From NCBI GenBank assembly GCA_963575745.1, contig CAUYUJ010003428.1, positions 17,501-79,143 on the forward strand: DNA of 61,643 bases, written 5' to 3'. The translations under genes and the position numbers were made by a program. The stretch's first letter is position 1. Every line of letters begins with the position of its first letter. Shown here piece by piece: positions 43,940 through 52,519 of this stretch. The DNA comes from Prorocentrum cordatum. Lineage: Eukaryota; Sar; Dinophyceae; Prorocentrales; Prorocentraceae. The notes under the pieces were generated by a model, which was given only the letters and a program-made list of their open reading frames with translations, made no database searches and was not told where the DNA came from.

Positions 43940-44959
43940 CCGCAGTCCGGCGGACGCGGCCCGCTGGCGGGAGGAGGAACGCGTTCGCGCTATGCTGCAA
44001 CCATGCGCACGGTCGTTCCCAAGCGTGAGAAGCGGCCTCAAATGCTGGGAGGCCTACTGCTTCAGAATGTTGAAATACCCGTGCATGCAGCTCCCGCCAG
44101 CCTGCGCGGACCTGGTCGCCTGGGGCGCCCTCTTTCGCTGCGGGGAGACGTACGCAAATTACTGCAGCTACGTTAAGATCGGCTGCCTCCTGACTGGGCC
44201 GGGTCTGCGTCGCCGTGTTTGACCGCCCCGAGGTCAGGCGTGCGCGCGCCGCCGCCCGGGCGCGGGCCGATTGGACTCCGCGCCCGCGCTTGTTCATCCG
44301 GAAGGGCGCGGTCGCCGCGCTGGTCGAGTTGGGCGCGCGCCGCCCCGAGTGGCTCCGCGCGTCGATGCTTTTCCTTTTCGCCTACACATTCTTGTTGCGT
44401 GTTCCCAGCGAGGCGTTGCCGGCCGTGCGCGTGGCCGACGCCGGCGACGCGCCGCCCTTTCAAGCGGCGCTAGTGCTGGGCAAATCGGAGCTCACGCTGC
44501 TGCTGCGGCGGCGGAAGACGCGGCCGCAGGGCAGTCGCCTGTCGCGGAAGTGCTGGTGCTCATCGTGCCGCGCCACGTGCCCCGTGCACACCCTGGGCCC
44601 CTGGGTGGCGCGTTGCGGGCTGGGCCGCGGGCTCTTCGGAGGCATCTCGGCGGCTGCTGCGCTGCGGACCCTGCGCGAGATGCTCGCTGCCCTCGGTGTC
44701 CAGGGGGCGAGCCTGTTTCGGTTGCATGACCTCCGCCGGGGCCACGCCAAGGACCTGCAGGAGGCTGACGCGACGCTGGCCGAGATTCTCGCGGCCGGGG
44801 AGTGGCGGTCCTGCGCTTTCATGGCGTATCTCGACCGTGACGATCTGGAAAGGGACGCGGTCGTGGAGGCGGGGCCACGCGCCCTCCGCCCGCGCCGCGG
44901 CGCGCTGCTCGCGCCAGGCGCACATGCTGGAGTCGGATTCGGACGAGGGTGCCTGCTAG
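43940..44959 (+). CDS. Tyrosine recombinase of DIRS-like element
   Basis: The amino-terminal SAM-like part is in frame 3 (WREEERVRAML..SVRSGLKCWEAY..ETYANYCSYVKIGC, 43970-44190). From about 44210 it is in frame 1 (VFDRPEVRRARAAARARADW). Catalytic signature: Arg in FLLRVPSEALP (44391), RLHDLRRGHAKDL (His-x-x-Arg, 44721-44759), AGEWRSCAFMAYLD (Trp in place of the second His, and the nucleophile Tyr, about 44797-44835). Also characteristic are RRRKTRPQGSRL and CWCSSCRATCPVHTLGPW. The frame remains open into B1; an alternative end LESDSDEGAC at 44959 in frame 2 looks more natural. It integrates the circular cDNA at short homology. Confidence 0.85.
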
Positions 44960-45103
44960 GCGCCGGCGGCCAGCGCCGCCACGTTTCGCTTCTGTGCGTG
45001 GGCGGGTGCGCGCGACGGCGCCCGTGCTCTGCCCCCGCGCGTTCGGCAGCGGGTGGGCGCGCGTTGCCGGCCCGTGTCGCCTGCGTGCCGTGTGGCATTG
45101 GGT

Positions 45104-45257
45104 CTGCACGCAGGCGTGGCGCGAGGCCGCCCAAGCGGCGGTGCGTCGGGCCTGGGCCCGTCGCAGCCGCCCGCGGGGGGCAGCCTCGCGCCGCGCCGCT
45201 CCCACCGACGGCGGCAGCAGGCGGGGTCGAGGCCCTGCGCGCGCGGCTCGATTTGTG
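45104..45257 (+). repeat. B1 split direct repeat
   Basis: CTGCACGCAGGCGTGGCGCG to GCGCGGCTCGATTTGTG. Same as B2 except G6 against G7. Its last base overlaps the first of A2. Confidence 0.93.
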
Positions 45258-45619
45258 GTAGGCCCACGGCGGCAAGTCCGCTCGCAGACGCGGACGTTCA
45301 CCGTTGTGGGCGGGCACAAATCGGCCACGGTTGCGCGTAGGTCGCGCGCGCGGCAGTGCGACGCGACCGCGGCCTCGCTGCGCAGGCGCGGGCCATCGCG
45401 CCGTCGCGCGCCAGGGTTGCGCGTCGCGGGGGGGGGGGGTCGCTGCCCCGCGGCGCGTGCGCTTCGCAGGTGATTTGCTAGCGCCGGGGTTGCGTCGCCG
45501 CGGGGGGGGGTCGCTGCCCCCGCGGCGCGTGCGCTTCGCAGGCGATTTGCATTTGGAGGAGGCGCCGCGCGCGCGCCCCGCGCGCGCGCGCGGCGGGTGC
45601 CTCCCTGGCGCGCGTTCTT
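45257..45619 (+). repeat. A2 split direct repeat
   Basis: Second copy of A, joined directly to B1, so B1-A2 preserves the presumed circle junction ATTTGTGGTAGGCCC. A near-perfect GGAGGC..GCCTCC hairpin with alternating CG stems lies at about 45556-45604. Confidence 0.93.
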
Positions 45620-45642
45620 TCTCCCACCCTCCGCCCTGTCTG

Positions 45643-45797
45643 CTGCACGCAGGCGTGGCGCGAGGCCGCCCAAGCGGCGGTGCGTCGGGCCTGGGCCCGT
45701 CGCAGCCGCCCGCGGGGGGGCAGCCTCGCGCCGCGCCGCTCCCACCGACGGCGGCAGCAGGCGGGGTCGAGGCCCTGCGCGCGCGGCTCGATTTGTG
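45643..45797 (+). repeat. B2 split direct repeat, element right end
   Basis: Ends CTCGATTTGTG. The next base returns to LINE sequence (TGCTTTCACAGG). Confidence 0.93.
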
Positions 45798-45984
45798 TGC
45801 TTTCACAGGGTGCACAAACGCCTGCTGGGCCAACTGCATAGCCTTGTCTGGAAACTCGCGCATATGATCGTTAATGCCCAGTCCCCATGGGAACCAACAG
45901 AAGCAGGGCAAGGTCCCGCCCAAAGCTGGCGCAAGCAGCCTCGTCTTCAAGCTTCCTGGGGTCCAACCTTGGGCACCGTGAGCT

Positions 45985-46800
45985 TGGGAAGTACAGCCCC
46001 ACGAGAATTCAGCCTGCAGCGGGTGGTGGTCTTTAATGGCCATCGAGTTGCCAAAAGAATAGAGAGCTGCAACGCTGTCAGCTTGCGAGAAGGTTGCAGC
46101 ATCTGTCATGATGAAGTCGACGCGGTGCTTCCCTCCATTGGGCTCGGTGTAGGTGTGTCCGCTCTCAGGATCCTGAAGGAACGCGTTCAGAAGTTTCAGG
46201 GATGATCCAGAAGCAACCTCGTGGAACCGCTCTCCTTGGGCATCCTGGTCCTGAGCAAACCCCATGCAAGCCTATCACCTCGGACGTGACAGAGCCAACT
46301 GTAGCATTCGCATCGCTCAGGGCACTCTGCGGGGTCCAACGGCGCAGCAACACCTACTCTCTCTAGGGGGGGGGCTTCTTAGAATGGGGGGCGTGCGCAA
46401 CAACAACTACCGTCTGAATCCCAGGAGCACAGATGTTGGCCACGATGGCCCTCGCATCAGAAAATAAAACCTTCGCATGGCCAGGGCGAAACTTGAGCTC
46501 TTTCTGACCCAGCGTCGCGTAGGGGGTCTTGCGTTTAATACATTGCTTAACTCCTAGCCACTGACCGCCCGTGTAAGGTCCTGCGCCCGACGAGTGAATG
46601 ATGAAGTCATCGGCACACCTAACACCCTTCGGGTTCCTGGCCTCCTGAATGCTCAAGATATGGGCGTCAAGAGCCCCAGGCTGGAGACGGAGCGCCTTAT
46701 TTCTGGCCTTGCGGGCCTTGCCAACCTTACCCCACGCTTGCTTGGTGGAAGTGGATCGGGCGTTGTACTGAACAACCTTAAGCCTTACCTGTGCGCCCCC
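45985..46800 (-). pseudogene. LINE AP-type endonuclease domain, frame-broken
   Basis: Exonuclease-endonuclease-phosphatase fold motifs: VRLKVVQYNARS (Asn, about 46788-46755), ALDAHILSIQEARNPKG (catalytic Glu, about 46645), TVVVVAHAPHS (about 46405), LSDANATVGS (about 46315; Ser for the usual Gly), then GKHRVDFIMTD (about 46125) and IKDHHPLQAEF (46040-46005, the terminal catalytic Asp-His). The frame changes at the G9 run 46368-46376 and again near 46265. It nicks target DNA to prime reverse transcription. The reading ends at the DIRS junction (VHPVKAH) and resumes on the other side as KKEYVSPLALDLTIW. Confidence 0.75.
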
Positions 46801-46891
46801 AGACTTGATCATTCTCGTCTGAGTGAGGTGAGCAATGTGAACTTCCGCAGCCCTACAGGCGGGCAGGGGCGCACTGACCACAGATCCCAAC

Positions 46892-48157
46892 TCAGGGAAA
46901 GAAGCCGCCGCTTGGGGGTCCAAAAGAGAAACCCACTCCCCACTCGCGCCCAATGTGGTAGGAGGCAGCCCCGACCAGCCCCAGAGGGACACGCGGCGGG
47001 GCAAGCTTACCAAGCAACACATAGCGGGCAATATGGTCAACCAAGGCATTCCAAGGGTGACCAGAACGCCCCTTGACGTGGGAAACACTAACAGGCCTAA
47101 CAGCGGACAGAGTGAGCCACATGGGGCAAGTGAGGCGAGCGATGGGGTCACCCCGCGGAGTGCCAGCCAAGCCTTGCAGTGCACGGACTGCGTTCATCGA
47201 ATCCGACTCTATATGGATGGGATATGCACCTGGCAAAGACAGCAAGAAAAGCACAGCCCTCATCACAGCCGCAAGCTCGCTGTCCGTACTGGTTAGTGGG
47301 TGGTTCGGCATCGCCCTGCAGGTTTGCGCTACTCTGCCTGCGTGCCTTCCCCAATAGGAAAATCCTTGCTCGTCGCGATACACTAGAACAAAAGCCCACG
47401 CCGCTATGTCATCATCAGCTTTCTTGACGGAACCGTCCGTGAACACATGAAGGAACGAGGGGGAGCAGGGGCGTTGTGGGCACAGGTCCAATGCTAAGCT
47501 GGCTTCTTCAGGTAGGCCTGTCAACTGCGAGATATCGTGAGCTGGGGGTGGCATGGGGTGGGCCCGAGCGCAGTGAGCAACCGAGTCCCGATCGGGAACC
47601 CTAACCCTGGTGCAAGGACCCTGGACAGGCAGGCAAAACTCAGGTCCCCTGGCAACCAGGCCTTCAAGTTGTTGTTGCCCCGTTCCACCTCCAGACGAAC
47701 CCCCGCATAGTGACATGACTAGTGGCAAATCTGCACAGCAAGCGAAAAGATAAGAGAAAGCAGACTTAGAGCTTGGGTAGGAGTTGCAGAGTTGCAAGGC
47801 CACTGCGAGAATGGAAAGATGGGCAGGGGTTTGCGCCAGGGCCATGTGACCAACAAGACCTAACTTGGAAAATTGATCGGGGTGGACCCGAAATGGTGTA
47901 CATGCGGTCGCACCGCAGAACTCGTGAGCATGATCGGGGTTGCTCGTCTTGCTGGCCAACATGGCCCATGACGCACATTCACAAAATTGTATTAAACATC
48001 GGGCCCACGGCAAATGCTGGCGGTCACCTGGTGCGGCCTGGGTCCCGGAGGTTTGCTCACAAGGTGTGCGCGTTGTGCTATCATCCCCCCAATCCCCATG
48101 CGCCCCCTCGAACCTTCCCCAATCCATACACAGCAAACAGCGGAGGCAGGGACCCAC
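46892..48157 (-). CDS. RNase H domain upstream of LINE endonuclease
   Basis: 421-codon frame. Residues 236-380 form a complete type I RNase H: FTDGSVKKADDD (Asp241), STDSELAAVMRAVLFLL (Glu294), IHIESDSMNAVRAL (Asp319), VSHVKGRSGHPWNALVDHIA (Asp374). Residues 45-150 (HLPWARCLIQFCEC..HLSILAVALQLCNSY) resemble the Cys/His-bearing RT carboxy-terminal region of LINEs. The frame is lost after residue 385, and a neighbouring frame leads into the endonuclease (REWVSLLDPQAAASFPE). Removal of the RNA strand is the likely role. RNase H before the endonuclease is unusual. Confidence 0.78.
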   Translation of the reverse strand: MGPCLRCLLCMDWGRFEGAHGDWGDDSTTRTPCEQTSGTQAAPGDRQHLPWARCLIQFCECASWAMLASKTSNPDHAHEFCGATACTPFRVHPDQFSKLGLVGHMALAQTPAHLSILAVALQLCNSYPSSKSAFSYLFACCADLPLVMSLCGGSSGGGTGQQQLEGLVARGPEFCLPVQGPCTRVRVPDRDSVAHCARAHPMPPPAHDISQLTGLPEEASLALDLCPQRPCSPSFLHVFTDGSVKKADDDIAAWAFVLVYRDEQGFSYWGRHAGRVAQTCRAMPNHPLTSTDSELAAVMRAVLFLLSLPGAYPIHIESDSMNAVRALQGLAGTPRGDPIARLTCPMWLTLSAVRPVSVSHVKGRSGHPWNALVDHIARYVLLGKLAPPRVPLGLVGAASYHIGREWGVGFSFGPPSGGFFP

Positions 48158-48957
48158 TCACACAATGCTCTCAACGTCGCTGGAGTTATAACTGGTTAAG
48201 AGGTGAGAGGCACGAGGTATTCAAGGAGGAGGGGGGCAGGCAAGACCATCCCAGTTGCTCAAAAAAGCGAAGCTTTGGCCCCCTGAAACAAACATGTGGA
48301 TGAGGGCCTGAGTCGCCTTGATTCCTAGCTTCTCCTATCAGACCCCGAGGAGAGCGACAGGAATGCAAACTACAAAAGCTCCAGCTAAAGTTATAGAGCG
48401 CCCACATCGCAGATAATTTCCCATCTTCGCCTAGAGGGTGCTAGGGGCTCTCAACGTGGTTACCCGACATTGGAACTCTCTGTGCGGCTCCCTGTGAATG
48501 AACAGACGGCTGCCTCCCTCGGTTCCTAAACTTCCTCGCCCGTTTCCCCCCCGCAAGTCGAAAGGCAATGCGCAAGCGGCTGAATGCAAAGTGGGCCCGA
48601 GCGGCTGAGCGGATGCGTGTGTTCTTTTCTTTCAGACGAGATGAGCCGATCTCGTTGACCTGGAGCGGTGGCGCGTGCATGAGAGTCACTCTGACAACTC
48701 GAGGGCAGCACACTGCAATCGCAACAGGAACAGACAGGCTTGGCAACACCGGGAATTTCCGGAGCGAAATCAATGCAAACATCGCGCGTCCCGTCTAAAT
48801 AGGGGCAAGAGTGGGGGAGGAAGCAAGCGCAGACGAGAGGTAACATACCGCTACGATAACTGTGAACCCTCTGAGGCACATGCTTGAGGATACTCATGGG
48901 GGGGGGGACTCTTTGGAGTCCTGAAATCGGCTGAAAAGGTGCCTGCCCCTATCGGGC
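48158..48957 (-). other. Spacer between ORF1 and RNase H part of LINE
   Basis: Short minus-strand frames (SAARAHFAFSRLRIAFRLAG, MWALYNFSWSFCSLHS) look protein-like but are too short to assign. They may be the decayed start of ORF2. Confidence 0.35.
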
Positions 48958-50478
48958 TCAAGCCCCTGCGCGCTGGAGTTTGCGCGGGGGGCTCGGCGCG
49001 TTGTCGCCTGCTCCTGCGGCGCAAGCGGCCTCTACCTGAGCAACTGCTGCCTCGATCTGACTGTCTGGCAGCTGTGATTGCTGGACACTCTGAGGCGACA
49101 CAGCTACTTCTTTCACTGTCGGTGAAGTGCACGACTTTATCGGTGGCTGCAGGAGGGGATCCTCCTGGGAGGCTGCTCCTTGAAGAAAATGCTGAGTCGG
49201 CGATGTCGGATCCCGACTCTCCAGTGCAGCAGCCTGCTCTGCTTCGTCTTGTACTGGCTTCACCTCTGCTGATCTCTGAGCCTCGCGCTGGCTTGCTGAC
49301 ATCGGTGTAGCATTTGGCCCATGTGTACCTGGCGTAGGCTGAGCGGGCGGTGGCGTGGGCGAGCGAGTCGTTCCACCTGGCTTCTCGACGCGGGAATCGG
49401 GCGAGCTGGGGTGGCGGCCGTGAGCTGGCGGCGTGACTTCGAGACTGGTCAAGCCCATGCTGGCAAAGGATGCAATCATCTCCTTCGCCGTGGCTGTAGG
49501 TGTACTCCCCGTGGCTGGCAACGTACCCGTCGGACCAGGCGATGGTGCAACTGGCGTCGGCGTAGCCGCTGGCGTAGGCGTAGTCGGCTGTTCCCTGAGC
49601 TTGGCTCCCTCCACTGTGACAGGCATCGGTGGGGCCACCTCCGATGCCTGCGCTGGAAAACCCACGTCTGACGTAGGCAGGGCGCCGCTGAGCTTGAGCA
49701 TGTACTGGCCCATGCTGAGGATGGTGGTGTCGTGACGCTGCTGAGTATTGAAAAGGCCCTGTATCATGTTAGTGAGTTGGCTTATCTGTCCGTCAATCCT
49801 GGCGAGATCAGGACCTGGAGCAGGGGGTGTCGGCGGCGGCGGCGGTGGTATGGTCATGCCTTTGCCATGGTTCGGCTGTCCCTTGGCTGGCATGGCTGCT
49901 GGCGGCTGGGGCGGCGGCTGCATGGCAGGCGGCGCTCCTAAGGGCGCCCATGAGCCTGCCTTGGGCGCAGCCGGCGGGGGCGCAATGACAAACTGCGGCT
50001 CCGCAGTGCCTGTCCCCTGCCACTCGCCAGCAGCTTCATCCTCCTGCATATCGTCGTCGTCGGTCTCGTAGTACTCCAGTGCCTTGACCTCATTGATGTG
50101 CTGGTTGACCATGTCGAGCGCGTCTCCCACTTGTTTTTCTTCATCTACAATGAGAGCCATGCGCTCACGCAGCGATCTGAGTATGTGAACGATATTGTCC
50201 TTTCTACTTCTGAGCTGTCCAAGCTGGTTCGATACTTTGGCTGTGAGCTGGATCATGTACTTGTATATGCTGATCTCCTTGAGCAGCTGGTCAATAGGCC
50301 TGTTGGCGGCCTTGGCCACGATGGCTACTCCAGCTAATGCATCTATTTGCTGACATATGCGCTTCTTGAAAGCGTGCACTGCCGCATGGTCGGCTGGGGC
50401 TGGAGGCTCCTCGAACACGGCGACGGCTGGACCGGCATTGACCAGCTCGGCACGTGTAATCGGCATGATGCGGGACAT
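48958..50478 (-). CDS. LINE ORF1-like protein, 506 residues
   Basis: ATG at 50478 (MSRIMPITRAELVNAG) is 22 nt after the spliced-leader end; this start is preferred because everything upstream is leader and GGA array. Helical, probably coiled-coil segments lie at residues 35-135 (KKRICQQIDALAG..IYKYMIQLTAKVSNQL..RSLRERMALI) and 224-263 (DLARIDGQISQLTNMIQGLF). They are separated by an acidic patch (140-148) and a Pro-rich linker with PPPPPPTPP. The carboxy half is Pro/Ser/Thr/Gln-rich. There is no zinc knuckle or RRM. Trimeric coiled-coil RNA-binding ORF1 proteins are the general LINE analogy; here it is inference. The frame is unbroken over 507 codons, unlike the rest of the element. It could instead be a retroposed host mRNA. 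Confidence 0.55.
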   Translation of the reverse strand: MSRIMPITRAELVNAGPAVAVFEEPPAPADHAAVHAFKKRICQQIDALAGVAIVAKAANRPIDQLLKEISIYKYMIQLTAKVSNQLGQLRSRKDNIVHILRSLRERMALIVDEEKQVGDALDMVNQHINEVKALEYYETDDDDMQEDEAAGEWQGTGTAEPQFVIAPPPAAPKAGSWAPLGAPPAMQPPPQPPAAMPAKGQPNHGKGMTIPPPPPPTPPAPGPDLARIDGQISQLTNMIQGLFNTQQRHDTTILSMGQYMLKLSGALPTSDVGFPAQASEVAPPMPVTVEGAKLREQPTTPTPAATPTPVAPSPGPTGTLPATGSTPTATAKEMIASFASMGLTSLEVTPPAHGRHPSSPDSRVEKPGGTTRSPTPPPAQPTPGTHGPNATPMSASQREAQRSAEVKPVQDEAEQAAALESRDPTSPTQHFLQGAASQEDPLLQPPIKSCTSPTVKEVAVSPQSVQQSQLPDSQIEAAVAQVEAACAAGAGDNAPSPPRKLQRAGA

Positions 50479-50500
50479 GAAAATCTTGAGCGACTTCGGT

Positions 50501-50522
50501 CTTGAGCCAAAATGGCTACGGA
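50501..50522 (-). other. Dinoflagellate spliced-leader relic
   Basis: Reads TCCGTAGCC-ATTTTGGCTCAAG on the minus strand: all 22 positions of the known dinoflagellate leader (first base D = T). Followed by ACCGAAGTCGCTCAAG, whose GCTCAAG end could be a degenerate older leader. A genomic leader directly before an ORF means this locus was copied from trans-spliced mRNA. It is not an SL RNA gene: no GT-containing intron-like 3' part follows. Confidence 0.93.
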
Positions 50523-50848
50523 ACTCCTCCTCCTCCTCCTCCTCCTCCTTCTCCTCTTCCTTCTCCTCCTCCCTCCTCCTCCTCCTCCTCCTCCTCCTCA
50601 CCTCCTCCTCCTCCTCCTCCCTCCTCATCCTCCTCCTCCTCCTCCTCCTCCTCCTCCTCCTCCCTCCTCCTCCCTCCTCCTCCTCCTCCTCCTCCTCCTC
50701 CTCCTCCTCCTCCTCCCTCCTCCTCCTCCCCTCCTCCTCCTCCTCCCTCCTCCTCCTCCTCCCTCCTCCTCCTCCTCCCTCCTCCCCTCCCCCCCCTCCT
50801 CCCTCCTCCTCCTCCTTCTCCTTCTCCTCCTCCTCATCATTTCTGCCT
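50523..50848. repeat. TCC array adjoining the leader relic
   Basis: About 320 bp of TCC with TCCC and CTT variants, starting 3 bp from the leader. Confidence 0.95.
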
Positions 50849-51030
50849 TTCCTCCTCCAGCCCCCGTCCCGGGGCTCCGAGCAGTACGGCCCAGCGGCGG
50901 CGCCCCCCCCCCCCCCCCGCGAGGAGCCCCCTTCTCGGGGCTCGTTCCGATTCCTCCGTTTCGATTCGCCTTCGTCTTCGTTGGCGATGCCCTCGAAGAC
51001 CAGGAGCCAGGAGGGGGAACCAGGAAGAGA

Positions 51031-51280
51031 TGGAGGAGGAGGAGGAGGAGGAGGAAGCGGAGGCGGAGGAGGAGGAGAAGGAGGAAGATGATGATGATGA
51101 GGAGGAGAGTGAGGAGGGTCTTGGGGAGGATAGTGATGAGGAGAGTGAGGAGGAAGCGGGGGAGGTGGAGGACAAATCCGCACGAGGGGGAGGAGGAGGA
51201 GGAGGAGGAGGAGGAGGAGGAGGAGGAGGAGGAGGAGGAGGAAGAGGAGGAGAGGAGGAGGAGGAGGAGGAGGAGGCACG
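51031..51280. repeat. GGA array facing the TCC array
   Basis: GGA triplets with GATGATGAT and GAGTGAGGA interruptions. It has the opposite strand composition to 50523-50848, about 180 bp away. Confidence 0.93.
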
Positions 51281-51299
51281 CAGGGGACAGCAGACTGGG

Positions 51300-51840
51300 G
51301 AAGACGGAGGGACGGAGGGCAGACGCCGTCGATTCCGATGCCGATGCGATTCGACGTGGGATTCCGATCTGGGTTCCGAGTCCTCGCTGGAGGTCCGCCG
51401 ATTCGGCTTCTCCCGACTCGGCTGCCGATTTCCGACGGTCCGATTCGTTTCGATCGCCGATCCGACTCGTCGATTCGATTATGGGCCCTCCTGCCTCGGC
51501 GGAGCACCGCCCTGCCCCCGACGGTGGGCACACGTATTGTGTGCGCGGTGCGCGGTTTGTGGGTGGCGGCAGGCAGAGTGGAATTCGGCCCCTCCCTCTC
51601 AGGGCTCGACTCGGCTCCTCCGATCCGATTCGATCCGACTTCGATGGCTTCCGATTCCGATTCGATTCGACCTCGGATTTCGATTTGGATTCCGACTCCT
51701 ATTGGAGGCATACTAGCTTGGGGATTTCCGACGATTCGACTTATCCCGACTCGGCTGCATCTTTCCGCCGATCCGATTCATCTCGATCGCCGATCCGACT
51801 TGTCGACTCGATTCTGGGCTCTCATGCCCTTCGTCCCCCC
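51300..51840. repeat. CGATTC-rich repeat with 325-bp tandem duplication
   Basis: Hexamer-like CGATTC/CGATCC repeats. A block CGACTCGGCTGC..CGATCGCCGATCCGACT..GATT.TGGGC occurs at about 51416-51485 and again at 51738-51810. Confidence 0.75.
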
Positions 51841-52519
51841 CCTACCGATGGGTCCACACCCTGTGGGGGTGGTGTGGCTAGTGCCCCGAAGGCGCCCCTG
51901 TATCCCAGGACCCATCCAGTCCGGGAGGTCCGGGGGCAGTAGAACATATCGACCCTTGATCGTGTATGCTTACCCCGATGTAGAATTGAATTTTGTTGTA
52001 CACACCTCACCCTGACTCGGGCTCCGAATCGCTCCTTCAGCAATAACCGCTCACTGGTGTCGAAGCCCACGGCCCGCGTCTATTCGGGCACGGCCCTTCT
52101 TTTGCGCTAGACGCTACTTGCAAGACGGACAGGTCGACATGCAAGTTGAGTTGTGGAGCGCCAGGCCCTAAGCGCGCGTTGAGCGTGCGCGTGGGTCTAG
52201 TATCTCCAAAACGTGGGCGTCAGCGTTTGAGCCGCCAATATCCTAGCAGAGCCCGTCGGCTTGGTCCTCGATCGACAGCACTTCTCATCCAGGCGTCCTT
52301 TGCCCTTCAAAGGGCGATGAGACGGTCTGGATCCCCTTCCGAAATATGGGGCGCTCGCCTGCCAGCTTGGCCGTCAAGTGCCACGGATCTCTTCCAGGCG
52401 TCCTTTTGCCTGCTGCAGCCTCAATGGTTAGACTGAGCGCGTGTCTTGAAGCAGGGCCGTTTGGTCTGCGGCTGGATTAGTAGAGGTCTGTCTTCGCACT
52501 GCCGGCTTAGGGGGACCAG
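51841..52519. other. No gene recognised
   Basis: Ordinary composition. A repeated CCAGGCGTCCTTT-GCC occurs at 52289 and 52395. No coding signal. Confidence 0.4.

Larger units (their letters stand above)
37126..45797 (+). mobile_element. DIRS/PAT-like tyrosine-recombinase retrotransposon
   Basis: 8.67-kb element with split direct repeats in the order A1 (37126-37486), ORFs, B1 (45104-45257), A2 (45257-45619), B2 (45643-45797). The ORFs are gag-like, RT, RNase H and tyrosine recombinase, all plus strand. This repeat order is diagnostic of the PAT/Ngaro type, in which a circular cDNA is integrated by the recombinase without target duplication. It sits inside a minus-strand LINE between endonuclease and RT. 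Both junctions share TTTG with the B-A junction, and there is no target duplication. A1/A2 differ by about three substitutions plus one G-run, so the insertion is recent. Confidence 0.9.
32566..50522 (-). mobile_element. LINE with spliced leader, RNH-EN-RT-ZnF-MTase
   Basis: All of its domains lie on the minus strand in one order, and the element is interrupted by a DIRS-like insertion at 37126-45797. Without that insertion it is about 9.3 kb. The 5' end is exactly a spliced-leader sequence (50501-50522); the 3' boundary is inferred from the TCC array and may be off by some hundred bases. TCC arrays of the same orientation flank both sides, as expected if it integrated into a microsatellite. 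Linkage of ORF1 and the later domains in one element is inferred from strand, order and spacing. Confidence 0.65.

Noticed and set aside
37126-45619. A1 and A2 as LTRs of an ordinary LTR retrotransposon
   Set aside because: Extra B1/B2 copies around A2, a tyrosine recombinase instead of an integrase, and no target duplication fit split direct repeats instead.
50501-50522. SL RNA gene
   Set aside because: The leader is followed by an ORF leader and ATG, not by a splice donor and short SL RNA body. It is a retrocopy relic.
49000-51711. A 917-residue minus-strand protein
   Set aside because: Its amino-terminal 411 residues are GGA/TCC array and leader. Translation most likely starts at 50478 after the spliced leader.
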